Shown: one piece after another, positions 31,900-42,870 of the stretch | Layout: the number at the start of each line of letters is the position of its first letter | How positions within the stretch are numbered: position 1 is the stretch's first letter | DNA from: Simmondsia chinensis | Taxonomy: Eukaryota > Streptophyta > Magnoliopsida > Caryophyllales > Simmondsiaceae | Assembly (NCBI GenBank): GCA_018398585.1 | Contig: JAGTTD010000014.1 | Location: 18,165,387-18,229,386 of the forward strand | Direction of reading: 5' to 3' | Length of the DNA stretch: 64,000 nt | The notes under the pieces: model-generated | Seen by the model: only the letters and a program-made list of their open reading frames with translations | What the model was told of the DNA's origin: nothing | Database searches by the model: none | Program-made: the position numbers and the translations under genes

Positions 31900-34602
31900 A
31901 GAAGAGTTGCCCCTAGATTCATTTGTTTCTCTTAGAGGCTGAAGCCTTTGCCTCTTCCTTCTCTGTTACAAACTTGCCTGAGGGCTATGATTCTTTCATT
32001 AAGACGTTTATAATAGGAGACCATAGCTTTTGGGCGAGGTACCCGAGAAGAGGATGTATGCTTTGACTTGTTTTGGTTAAATAAGTTTTTCTTCGCAAAC
32101 TCTTTTAACTCAATCCTCATGTTACTGGAGACCATGGCCATCAACTTGACTTTTAGAGGTGGCCCTTTATCATTTGGACCATTGTTTTTGGCCCAAATAT
32201 ATGGGTGCCTTAGAGATATTATAGTCAAAAACTATGGTCTCCATTTAGGCAGTCCCCTGTGGCTGGTTCATCTATGGGCCCAAGCCTATTTCTCTGAGTT
32301 GTGGCCCAAAGGCCCCTATGCTCTGGCAGGCGAGGGGGTTTCTTGTGTTGGTGAGTGATTTGCCCGCTGTGAGGTCTAACTACCTCTAAGATGGTCATTT
32401 GACCAATGCCTTAAGGCTCTATTGTCCCCTCAAGAGAGGCAGGGGACTCAATGGACTCCTTTCAAGGAAAGGAATCTTGGTCCTAAATGGTTCAGGAAAA
32501 TAAACCTTCATAACAATGTCTCAGCAGACATCAACTTGGAAACCTGCAGGTGATCCTATGCCCCCAAGATTTGTTCTTTCATCACCAGACTCATCCTAGT
32601 GTTCAAATGTGTAGGCCTAGATTATTTGCTAGGCAATTTGGTATGGTCCAATACATACCTTTCCTAAGTCTGAGGACCAAGAACCTTTGGTGGGCAAGAG
32701 TGCCTCTCATGTAAATGGCCTGCATTCAGAGCTTCATGCTCTAGATCAAGAGATTAAATCTCTTTATGAACATCTAGTGGCTTGTAGGTACACTTCCTAT
32801 GTCATACCGTGTTTTTTAGCTTGGCACCAAGCCTATTGGTCCTCCTTGGAGAAAAGCCACCAAGTAGAATTTCATGTCTTTGCCCGAGCTTGCGGGTCCA
32901 AGCTCCAGGAGAAGTCAGCTAGTCATTCCCAAACTTACTCCTCAGAAGACACAATCAGGTAGTTCACCACTTTTGAAGTATGCTTCAATTACTAGAGGCC
33001 TGAATAAGATCTGATCCTTATTCTTTATTTTCATAGCAGTTGTCTAGGTGACTCCTAGGAGTGCCAGGACCAGGAGCTTTACTCAGATGCTACTTGAGAA
33101 ATCTCTTCCAGGAACCTCCTCACCAACCCCCATGGTTGATAGCTCTAAGAAGAGGAAGAAGGATGATTCTCCTCCAGCCTTCCAAACTGTAACAGAAAAA
33201 GAAGAAGATAAAGAGGTACCCCTCTCACAATTTGTAAGAAGAAGGAGAGCTAAGCAAAGAGATATTGGCCTTCCCCAATTTATATTCTCATTTATCTTTT
33301 GTTAAAGCAGCTTCTAACATGGCCATTAATAGCCTCAGGAAGAGCCTACTCCTTATATTGTGGAGATTCCAGATTCTCCACCTCCAAAAGCTGTCTCAAA
33401 GCCTCCTCAAGATACTGAATCAATGATCTCAAGTGCTGGAGAAGAAGGAGATATGACTACTTCAGTCACGGAGCTAATTATCAATTTCCCTCCTGAAGAA
33501 GATCCTTCCCTAGTCACCTTGTACCAACGCCTTGTCCAGGCTTCTTTTCCCCTTTCTGGAGATCCAGTATTTATTAAAGAGATCTCCGAAGGTAGAGTCT
33601 TATCTAACTTATACATCCTTGATGTCTTTAAACCATGTTTTGGTCGTAACATGCAAGTATTGATTCTTAGGAACTTCCCTTGGGGAAGGCATAGCATTAA
33701 CTGAAGAGCCAGTAGTAACTTCATCAGCTAAGGCACTTGCTAAAACCATAATGATAGAAGTATCACCAACAACCCCCCTAGAAGCTTCTCTAGCTACAAC
33801 ACCTTCCTCGCCCTAGACTAAGGCCTCAAAGGTAAAGGCACTCATTTTGCACCATTTCTTGTTTTCTCCAAAGTTAAAGTTTTGCCTAATCTGGTTAATT
33901 CTTTTCCAGGTCACTCCTCTTAGGGCCATTCCCTCTTCAAGGCTAGAGGAACTAACTATCTTCTTCAGTAGAGAAGTTTGGAGCAAGTGGTAGGTTGGTC
34001 TTTCAATAGCTTGGGAATCTCCCAAACTTTAACTACTAAGGAAGATCATGCATTTCCCTATTCTAACCCTGGCTGAGGGAGTCATTTTTGAAGAAGCCAT
34101 ATCCCTCATGAGTTCTTTAAAAGAAAATCCAAATGTGGCTCCCATCATCATCAAGGAACTCAAGGTCCTTGAAGAAGTGCTCCCAAAGATCAACCAAGAG
34201 GTTCCAACTCTCCATCAAAGGAAACGGCACTGCTAGGATGCCATTAGGACCTTGGGGCATTCAGCTAGCCTAGGAGGCCTGTAGCTATTATTTGAAGAAC
34301 TCTAAGCGGCAAGGAGAACTTAAGATCAACAAGCTCAATGGATTAGAGGCTTGGAGGATGAGATCTATCACCTAGAGGAGAGATTACAACACCTTAAGGA
34401 AGAGCTACTTTCTCTGAGACAACAGCGTGCCTCTTAAGGTTCAAGGGTTGGTGGGTTTGAAGAGACCCCTATGGAAGCTCAAAGGAAGAGTCAAGCTCTT
34501 CAAGAGGAAGCTCTCTCCTTAGACTATGAGCTGAATGATGCAGCCACCCCACTATCCTCAATTGAGGAGTCCTTAGTGAAGATCAGGACTCCACTCTTCT
34601 AA
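31900..34602 (+). pseudogene. Antisense gene of A2: plant-mobile-domain-like protein with coiled-coil tail
   Basis: This lies on the strand opposite to A2 pol, between integrase and the 3' LTR. 32017-32355 reads LFWLNKFFFANSF, GGPLSFGPLFLAQIYGCLRD, LHLGSPLWLVHLWAQAYFSE. 32600-32660 reads RPRLFARQFGMVQYIP. These resemble the helix-rich core and the 'ARQFG..Q.IP' tail of plant mobile domain/aminotransferase-like proteins. 32687-33000 (WHQAYWSSLEKSHQ), 33048-33290 (basic, KKRKKD) and 33360-33700 are further open blocks separated by intron-like gaps with CAG acceptors. 34350-34600 is coiled-coil (EDEIYHLEERLQHLKEELL), ending TAA at 34600. Antisense extra ORFs of this kind are known from Tat elements. 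Stops suggest decay, and exon borders are guesses. Confidence 0.55.
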
Positions 34603-34863
34603 TTTTCAATATTGTAAAGAGTATTTGGCTCTACAAGCAACTCACTTGTAATGTCTATAAGCCATGTATTCTGTCAAAATTAATCAAATATGCATTTATA
34701 CGTCTCTATGTTTGGTGGTTCCTTTCTTTGTTTTCTTCTTTCACTTTACCTAAGGATCTTGAGATTGATCCCTTAGGCACTAGCACTGAAACTAAGCCCA
34801 TAATTCTGAAAATCTATGCCTAAGAACTTCCTTGTTAGAATCGCAGATAGATAGCATATCTTT

Positions 34864-35921
34864 CTATAGGAACCTACCATTGCTGGCCCTTAGATGAGTT
34901 CTCCCATTTAGATCTTGGAGTAAATAAGCATTCCCTCCAAATACTTCAATGACTCTAAATGGGCCTTCCCAATTTGGAGACCATTTTCCAAAGACACGAT
35001 CTCTCTGGCCAATGGGCAAAACCACCTTCCAGACTATATCTCCCAAGTCAAAAGACCTAGGTTTGACCCTTTGTTGTAGGCTTTGGCAACTCTGTTTTTT
35101 TTTTTTTTTTTTCGAGTTTCCAATTTATGCAGAGCATCATCCATCATGGATTACTCATATTCAAGTTTAGAAAACTTCCTTTGATGAGCCAATCTAATAG
35201 ACCAAACTGTGTGGCCATATGTTAAATGAAAAGGAGTTGTTCCAGTGGCATTCCTTTTAGAAGTTCTCTATGCTCAAAGGGCATCTAGTAGCAACTCATG
35301 CCACCTTCTTGGATTGTCCTCAATCATCTTCTCAGTGTTGGCTTTTAGAATCTTATTAGTTGATTTTACCTGGCCATTTGCATGAGCATAACAACGTGTT
35401 GAGTTCAAGATTTATATATTGAAACTCTTGGTAAACTACATTACCTTAGCTCCATTAAATACTTTAGCTTAGTCCATTGTGATAGTCTCTAGAATACCAA
35501 ACTTATATTGAATATATTCTTTAATAAAATCAATCACATCATGCTGATTGATGCTCATATATGGTTTAGCCTCCACCCATGTGGTGAAGTAATCAGTGGC
35601 CAAAAGAATATACGAACGTTGTTTGCTGGAAGGAGGGTTAATTTCCCTTATAATGTCCATTGACAAGCCTCTAAATTTCCATGGTTTAACAATGGCATGC
35701 ATCTCAACAGCATAGACTTTAGGTACATGCCCATGTCTTTGGCATGCTCTGCATCCTTTGGCATACTTTATGCAATCATCCATCATCGACGACCAATAAT
35801 AGTCATAACGCCTAATGAGCCAATGCATCTTATTGCCAGCCAAATGGGATCCACAGATACCCTGATGGGCTCCAACCATTAGTAGCATTGCTTCATCTAA
35901 GTCAAGGCTCTTGAGAAGCAC
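34864..35921 (-). pseudogene. Element A2 integrase
   Basis: 35469-35921 reads MVGAHQGICGSHLAGNKM, then YAKGCRACQRHG (zinc finger) and LSMDIIREI, TDYFTTWVEA and ETITMD, the first two catalytic Asp regions. 34864-35046 is the C-terminal domain (GQRDRVFGKWSPNWEGPFRV, GNAYLLQDLNG), typical of Tat/Athila integrases. The 420 bp between them is interrupted by stops and contains a T19 run (about 35094-35112). Confidence 0.85.
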
Positions 35922-36059
35922 TCCACTAGCATCCCTTTTGTATAGTTCTCAAAATTCACCATCTAGATGGAGCCTATGAGCTCTCATTTTCATTTTCATG
36001 TCCTTAGCATAATCTTGAGGGGTTGTTGAAGTAATCCATTAAAGGCTACCTCTAGTCCC

Positions 36060-37300
36060 TTACTGACTCAGGACAGTATGATATGCTTCATAGCGCTCCG
36101 AACATCCACTTGGTGCACCATCGAAAGACTTTGCCCACTTGATCTCATGATCCAAAACCTTAGTCTTAATGACCATAGTTTCTTCACACCAAGTTCTAGG
36201 TAACTTGTACCCTGATGCTAACTGAGCCAAGTCATTCGCTGCCTTATTTTGCTCTCTGGGGATGTGCTCAAATTGCATCTCATTGAATTTACTCAATAGC
36301 TTGTATACTACTGACAGCTATCAATTTGAGGTATCACTCAAACATTGAAACTCTCCATTTACATTGAAAATGACTAGTTGTGAATCTCCCTTGACAAGAA
36401 CGTTGTGGGCTTGCATTTGTAAGAGAGTTTGAAGGCCAATTATAAGAGCCTCGTACTCAGCCATGTTATTAGAGCATCTTCCCACAAAGCTAAAAGCCAA
36501 TTTTATGATGATTCCTTATGGGGATTCTATCACAATTCCTACTCCAACACTAGAGTTAATCCGTCAAGGAACAGTTTCCAAGGCACTAGTTCCTCTATTA
36601 GGAGTTGTAGCACATTATCTAAGCCAATCTGAATGTTCGGGTGGTCTACTACAAAGTCTGCTAGGGCTTGCCCCTATACTGACTTTTGTGAGACATAAAC
36701 GAACTCAAATTAAAGCAGAGCTAAGTTTCACTTGTTCAATCTTCCTCTCAAAAATGGCCTATCTAGCATATACTTAAGGACATCTATTTGGGCAACCGCG
36801 TATAGAGTTAATGCTAAGAAATAATGTCTCAATTTTGTAGAAGCATAGAACAAGCATAGACACAATTTTTCAATTGAAGAATATTTTATTTTACACTTAT
36901 TTAAACAACGGCTAAGCTAGAACATAGCTTGTTCAAAACCTTATTCATTGTCCAGTATAAGTAAACAACCAATAGATTCCTCAGAAGTAGAGACATAGAT
37001 CTTCATAGGCTTGCCCTGCTTTGGTGGAATAGGTACTGGCGGCATAATCAAGTACTGCCGCTTGATATGGCTCCTCCCACCTGAAGTCCTTCTCAGACTT
37101 GAGTTTCAACAGTGAAGAGAAGACTTTTGTTTTTTCCTTGTACATTTAAGATGAAACGTCTTAGGAAATTAACTTTCCCCAAGAAGTGTTAAAGCTCCTT
37201 TTTATGTGAAGGCGGCTTGGCCATCTGGATGGCCTTGGTCTTATTGATATCCATCTAAATGCCCCTTTTGGTTAACCAGAAAGCCTAGAAATTTTCCTGC
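36060..37300 (-). pseudogene. Element A2 RNase H region and RT end
   Basis: 36060-36480 reads MQFEHIPREQNKAANDLAQLA, the C-terminal signature of the additional RNase H-like domain in Tat elements, with VLVKGDSQLVIFNVNG upstream near 36400-36370. 36480-37300 is a badly disrupted connection region; TMKIYVSTSEES-like and KIFLGKVNFLRR-like patches can be read on the minus strand. No intact catalytic set is visible. Confidence 0.65.
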
Positions 37301-37800
37301 TCATATGCCAAAACTGCATTTTAATGGATTCATCTTAAGGTTGTGGGCCCTCATCCTAAGAAATGCACCCCTTAAGTTATCCAAGTGTTTAACTTGGGAT
37401 TTTGATTTGACCATATTGTGAACTGTGTGGACTTCAATGGACTTGCCAATGAGGTCATGAAAAATCATGTTCATGGCTCTTTGATAGGTGGTGCTAGCAT
37501 TCTTCAAACCAAAAGACATGGCCAACCATTCAGACGTCCCTATTGACCCAGGATATCCGAATGTTGTCTTGTGGGTATCCTCGGAAGCTACCATAACATG
37601 GTAATACCCGCAGTAGCCATCCATGAAGGAAAAAACCTCATGCCTCGAGGCCAAGTCAATGAGTATGTCAACAATAGGCATTGAGTACTCGTCCTTTCGG
37701 GTGGCTGCATTCAGATCTCTAAAATCAATACAGACCTTGATTTTGCCATTCTTTTTTATGACAGGGACAACGTTAGTAGTCATTCAACATACCTGGCTGT
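37301..37800 (-). pseudogene. Element A2 reverse transcriptase
   Basis: 160 codons open: VPVIKKNGKIKVCIDFRDLN, SMPIVDILIDLASRHEVFSF, MDGYCGYYHVMVASEDTHKT, MSFGLKNASTTYQRAMNMIF. The catalytic box, expected as Y-I/V-DD-I before VKSKS, reads TVHNMVKSKS, so both Asp are gone. It is colinear with A at 15281-15680 and confirms one family. Confidence 0.88.
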
Positions 37801-39034
37801 TCTGATGAATTTGGCCTTCATAAGTCTTTCAATTTCTTCCTTAACCAAGCCAATTACTTCTTGCAACATCCTCATCTGGCCCTGAATGATGGGCTTCGAG
37901 CTTGGCTTGATAGGAAGCCTATGCTCAACCACTTTTTTTGTCTAGGCTAGGCATCTCATGGTTGTCCCAAGCAAAGCATTCCTTAAGTACTACTCTCTCT
38001 GCTGCTCAGAAAGCAGAGTGCTCAGATTGGTAAACTTTAGGTCTTCCTTTGGGCCCAAATTCACCTCGAGGAGGGGGTCTTGGACTTCTTCCCTTAGATC
38101 CTCCATTTTGGCTAGTGTTGCTCTTAAATCAGAGAGCTCTAACTCCTTTTCTTGGGTTGCATGGACTTGAAAACTATGTAATGGTCGTACAGTCTAGAGC
38201 TAATTCACAGCATGTCAGGCCACGAGCTTTGCTAATGCTGAGGAAAATGGCCTTTTGGGCCATTATTGGGAGGTCTTGGTGCCTCCGCATTGGGATTCTG
38301 GAGTGCTCTAGAAGTTCCCTTCCTAAAAAAGGGTCCTCATGTATCCCCTGAAGTTAGAATCCTTAGACTCGACCTCCACTTGACCAACCTCAGCTTATGT
38401 TGGTGAGTTATCCAAGATGGCTATTGTGTTTTGCTGTTAGACATGTTGTGTACTCTTGAAATCTAGGGGTCCCATGCCATCTTCATAGAATTTTGCCTCA
38501 ACATAGTTAGTGTAAGCCATGAATGGCCAGTTATCTACCACAACAACCTCATACTTGTCATGGTTTCATAAGTTAGCAACTGGTGCAGTGAAGATGGATA
38601 CAATAATTGGCATGCAACCAATCTCTACCAAGCAAAGTATTATAGCTCCAGGTAATTTCCACCACAAAGGAAGCTGTCAGCTTGCTTATGCCGCCAACTG
38701 TTAAGTAAATCAGAATAACTCTTTCAGATTTGGTGGTAGCTCCTGAGAAGCCACAAATTGCCACATCTGAAATGATCAAGTTCTCTTGAGACTTACCAAT
38801 GACCCCCAACATATATAAAGGTATAACATTGATGGCCTCACCATTATCCACTAATACCCAATTTACCAAAATTCCATCAAATTTAGCCTTCATATATAGG
38901 AGCTTGATGTGTTTATTGGCGGTATTAGGCCCATCAAACATCATCTTCATTATGTTAGATAGATCATCAGGCAATTTGGGTGTTGTAGCATTAACCTTAA
39001 AAGACAAGGGATCAAGTGTACCTTTAGTGGCTGC
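37801..39034 (-). pseudogene. Element A2 protease and protease-RT linker
   Basis: 38573-39034 (minus, 154 codons visible) reads MFDGPNTANKHIKLLYMK, then VLVDNGEAINVIPLYMLGVI, SDVAICGFSG and SYNTLLGRDWLH, colinear with A's protease; the presumed catalytic Asp is kept. 37801-38570 is the linker, stop-rich. The upstream codons continue across the solo LTR at 40464 (AEVAATKGT). Confidence 0.8.
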
Positions 39035-40458
39035 TAATAAGTCCAATTAGTATACAATTATTTAGGTTATTTTGGTTCATTTAACTAACCATTCTACACC
39101 AAATTTTTATCACTTTTGCTCTTTTTCATGCCTATTGTTATTTTCTTGCAAAAATACTCATTTTATGCTATTATTGCTTGGTTTTATCATCAACATCAAC
39201 AAATAAATTCAAGATACATCAAACAAAAGCAAAAAAATAGGAAAAACACATCAAGAACACATGCCTAAGGCAAAGAAAAACAAGAACATGTACAACTTGC
39301 CTCAAATTGCACTTTTGGGTGGCAAATCTAGCAAATAAAATTCAAGAACTTCTTCAACACTTCATGAACATGTTCAACTTGATGGAAAAGCTGATCTTTG
39401 GGTGGTGGAAGAAGAGAGAAATGAAAAGAAAAAAAAAGAAGCAAGTTATGGCAAGTTGCATCCATGGGCGGTAAGTAAGCAAATAAGAGTGAAGCTTGTA
39501 AAATTTTTTATTCATGTTATTCCCGCCTCAACTACTATATATAGGGGTGTTGGGGATGTTTTTAGGCATCATTCAACCAGCAAAAACCAAATACAAAGTA
39601 GAAAAACTTAGGTAGAAATTCGGATAGGAGGGAAGGGTGTGAAAAGAAAGAGTTTGCTTTATAATTTTTCAAGTTCTTTTCTATCCTTTCCTTATTTGAG
39701 TTCACGGATTTTATCTTACTTTTGCTTTATACTATGTCCACTTTATAATTTTATTTTTCCAAGGCTACGATGTAGCCTAAGTTGTAATATATGCTCTTTT
39801 CTAATTCAACGAATTCAAAGTTTGTTTATTGCATCGTTTGAGTGTTTATTGTTGTTCTTCATGGGTTTTGAATGCTTGATCGCCATTCAAAGCCTATAAT
39901 GATTCAGCATGAGTTCTATAGGAGATTTATGGTGATTGTTAAAGTGATAAACACCACAAATTGAGTAAATACTAGTCATAGATTAACGCGATTTGTTTTG
40001 TCCCAAGTGAAAACCATGGATCTTCACAACTCTTTTCTTATTTAAATTCATGCAAGAGATTGATGAGTTAATATGTAAAAGAGAATGCTAAAGATTGCTT
40101 GAGAGGGAATATTTAGTAAATTAAGGTTTTTGACCATCAACATGTAATAACAACTTGAGTATCAAGAATACAAAGGCGTATTGATGCAAGTAGGTGAAAT
40201 TGGACACCTTGGATCTTTTTAAATCATTAAGCTCATCCAGAAAAACAATACACTTTTCACAAAAATCAATAAACATTTTAGTTCCTTTTCAATTTTCTTG
40301 TTTTATATCAAAAACTACAAATTTTGGTCTTTAAAATAGTGCTGAAACTACTAATTTTGCTACTCATTCAATAAACAATCCTCATGGGATGATACTCTAC
40401 CCACTTCTGTGTTACTTTATATGACCTAGTGCACTTGCTAAGCAAATGTTAAGCAAGA
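39035..40458 (+). mobile_element. Solo LTR of family B (1424 bp)
   Basis: TAATAAGTCCAATTAG...AAGCAAGA between perfect GCTGC duplications (39030-39034 and 40459-40463). It follows LTR B in order (heading block, CAACTTGC region, TATATATA at 39536-39543, ATTCAACGAATTCAAAG, GTGCACTTGCTAA) but is clearly more diverged than B's two LTRs are from each other. The terminal TG and CA have decayed to TA and GA. Confidence 0.88.
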
Positions 40459-40463
40459 GCTGC

Positions 40464-40643
40464 AACTTCTGCCATAAGTTCCACTTGGGGCTCCTCATCC
40501 GATGCTATCACATCACCCTCAAGACCTTCTTGTGCATCAGCTACCATGAATTCCAAGGGAAGGAGTAGCGCAGTTCTAACATCAACCTTTTCAGGTAGCA
40601 TCCCGAATTGTATCTGGATTCCTTGGTCTAACCCCTCCTTAGC
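40464..40643 (-). pseudogene. Element A2 linker between solo B LTR and E2
   Basis: The minus strand is colinear with A 13920-14100 (GIQ.QFG, then a leucine-rich helix, then VADAQEGLEGDVIASD). It simply joins the two insertion sites. Confidence 0.65.
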
Positions 40644-40648
40644 GGTAT

Positions 40649-41099
40649 TGTCATGATTCTAGAATAAGGGGATAAGTACTAATAGTTCATAACATTTCAT
40701 AGCTGAAAATAAAGTGGTATACGTCTTGAGTTTAGACTTAATTGGGATATTAGCCGATAGCCTTTGTATAGGAAAGGGAATGGATGTGTAAGTCAAATGT
40801 TAGTTTCTTCAAGTCAAGAAAGGCGGCTAAGGATGGTTTAAGTCGGTTAGGAGGAATGTCCAAGAGCAATGTATTTCAATTGATTAGGCTTAGTATGAAT
40901 AGTTGGTTTCTTATGTTACTACATTCATTGTTGAATGATATTGATCTCTTTTCTTTGTCAACCTTAGTTCTCTACTTCTCTTCTCTATTCTCTCTATTTC
41001 TCACCTTTATCTCTAATTCTCTTCGCTTCTCTCTTCTTCTTTACTTTAATTCTTCATATATCCTGGGTTACAATTCAAGATTGGTCTTAAATCATAACA
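40649..41099 (+). repeat. 5' LTR of E2 (451 bp)
   Basis: TGTCATGATTCTAG...AATCATAACA, with CT-rich tail near 40960-41050. It is diverged from the E LTRs but keeps AAGTACTAATAG near the start and the end sequence. Confidence 0.85.
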
Positions 41100-41101
41100 A
41101 T

Positions 41102-41114
41102 TGGCATCAGAGCT
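41102..41114 (+). other. Primer binding site of E2 (initiator-Met tRNA type)
   Basis: TGGCATCAGAGCT, two changes from TGGTATCAGAGCC, two bases after the LTR. Confidence 0.8.
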
Positions 41115-41492
41115 TGTGATTTTGCTTCCGATTGAATTGAATTTCATTCAATTCGATTAGTTAAGCATTCGATCAGGCTTAGGTTGATATCAAGATTTTA
41201 GCATTTGAATTCTTGTTCAAAAGCTTGATGTTGCTAGCTGGATTGAGCAACTGATTTTGCATAGCTTGTGGACTTGCGCTTGATTCAGTTGAATCTACTT
41301 TCAATTAAGTTGAATTTGCTTGAATCAAGCATGATCTACTGTAGAAGTCTAGCAAATGGAGCAAGAGATGTTGCTGTTTATTCGATTCAGCAAGAACAGA
41401 CTGCTCGAATTCAATAGCAAAGGTATCAGCTAACTCAATATTTCAGGCTTACATTGCAGTGATCACAACAGTATTTACAAAGGCAGCTGCAA

Positions 41493-41915
41493 ATGCAGCA
41501 GCAAATTAATAAGAATGCAGGATATCATCCAATTGCAGTACAAGAACAATATATTAGCCATGGAGGAATGGCTTATACCTCTATCGTAGATTCAGTCGAA
41601 GTTAAAATGACTTCTGGCTTGAATGTGGCAATTGGGACTCAGATTATTGTAGAGCCAATACATCAAGTTGATCGTGATGGATTGATTGGGAATTTGGGTG
41701 CCAAGGTTGCTGTGTTTGAGAGTAATCAAGAGAAACCAAGGTGGAATCGAGCTAAGAATGATCAAGCAGTTATTGGATGGCCAATGACAAGATCAACTTC
41801 AATTGAGAATGAATTTGAGCAACACGATCAGGATTCGGGGCATTACAATCTGATGAAGGTGCATTTCATTCAAGAATTGAAGCATCACAGACTGAGGAGC
41901 AAGTTGTGGAATTAA
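41493..41915 (+). other. E2 open frame of unknown nature (140 codons)
   Basis: Begins in Gln-rich sequence (MQQQINKNAGYHP) that fits the gag N-terminus of this family, then runs through sequence I cannot assign (GMAYTSIVDSVEVKMTSG). No close counterpart was recognised in E. It may be leader or gag-derived sequence that happens to be open. Confidence 0.3.
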
Positions 41916-42013
41916 ATTTTGTTGCTGCACTCAATTCATAAATGCAAATTGAACTCCTAAGTATCACGAAGTTGAGATTAAAGTTCACATTGCAGCTGAA
42001 TATTTAGATTAGT

Positions 42014-42330
42014 TTGATAATTCACCTTAACCATAAGAGGTGCTATTGCAGTATGAGATTGAGAGCAATGGAAAGGTCTATCTTGGTTTACAAAGGAAGA
42101 GCATCAGATTTCTTATTACTTGAAGAAAACGAAGAGGTTCTTGAAAGGTTATACAAGAGTAAGAAGTTAAGATTGAAGCGGCCCAAGGCGTTGATGATGT
42201 CTGTTGATAGGCTTGGGGCATCCTCTTGGATCCAAAGAATTATCAAGAGGGCAAGGAAAGGATACAACTTTAGCAGTCATGTCACGAGATTTGCTAATGC
42301 TATTGTAGAACTACCTAATTCAGCTAGGAA
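42014..42330 (+). other. E2 segment shared with E (unknown ORF)
   Basis: Open in frame from 42014. From the ATG at 42068 it reads MERSILVYKGRASDFLLL, then VLERLY and MSVDRLGASSWIQ. E at 52591-52785 reads MEKPILVYHGRPPDFLLL, VLEKLY, MSIDKLGAYSWIK. About 35 of 64 residues are identical and neither copy has a stop in this frame. Upstream nucleotides also align (AAGTTCA.ATTGCAGC). No known domain comes to mind. Confidence 0.5.
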
Positions 42331-42778
42331 CAGGCTGCTGCTACTTCTGGTGTCAATGCTACTGCTGGTGCTAATGTCGGAGCTGGAGTGAATGTTGGAG
42401 CTAATGCCAAAGTAAATCAATTTAAGCAATTGAGGCTTCAGATGCAAGAGATGCTAGCAGCAATGCTGCGTTCTTGGGAGGAGAAATTGGATCAGAAACT
42501 TGACCAACATTTTCAACAATGGCACCTGCAAATCAATGGCTTGCAAGAACAACTCAATAGAAAACATCTACCTATGGGAACTGGATTAATTTCATATGCT
42601 AGTCAGCATGTCCGATCGCCAGAGGCTGTGCAATCTCCAGTGTTTTAGGAGTTGATGCAAAAGAATTATGGGGAAGAGTATGTGGTGCGATTTGAGGAAT
42701 GGAGGACAAGATGGTTGTCTATGCAACAAGGAATAAGTGAGGAGTATTTGGTGTCTCGTTTTATGGATGGCCTTATTC
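42331..42778 (+). pseudogene. E2 gag fragment
   Basis: 42388-42645 reads FKQLRLQMQEMLAAMLRSWE then KLDQKLDQHFQQ, a coiled-coil gag N-part as in D. 42652-42778 reads ELMQKNYGEEYVVRFEEWRT and SEEYLVSRFMDGLIPKLK, the second half of the Retrotrans_gag domain (compare [10 protein letters not shown] in D). One stop separates them. The middle of gag is deleted, and the sequence passes straight into the inverted U3. Confidence 0.65.
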
Positions 42779-42865
42779 CTAAACTCAAGACGCATACTAC
42801 TTTATTTCAAGCTATGAAATGTTATGAATTATTAGTACTTATCCCTTTATTCTAGAATCATGATA
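42779..42865 (-). repeat. Inverted U3 terminus of E2 (87 bp)
   Basis: Reads on the minus strand TATCATGATTCTAGAATAAA and on to GTCTTGAGTTTAG. It matches 40649-40735 with about seven differences, three of them G-to-A on the copy's own strand. Confidence 0.88.
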
Positions 42866-42870
42866 GCTGT

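Larger units (their letters stand above)
40649..42865 (+). mobile_element. Element E2: family-E copy ending in an inverted U3
   Basis: The 5' LTR (40649-41099), primer site and gag-like internal region are normal. The right end is not an LTR in direct orientation: 42779-42865 is the inverted copy of the first 87 bp of the LTR (40649-40735), about 92% identical. GGTAT (40644-40648) and GCTGT (42866-42870) could be a decayed 5-bp target duplication, because restoring GGTAT rejoins the A2 frame. No protease, RT or integrase is present. Confidence 0.75.
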
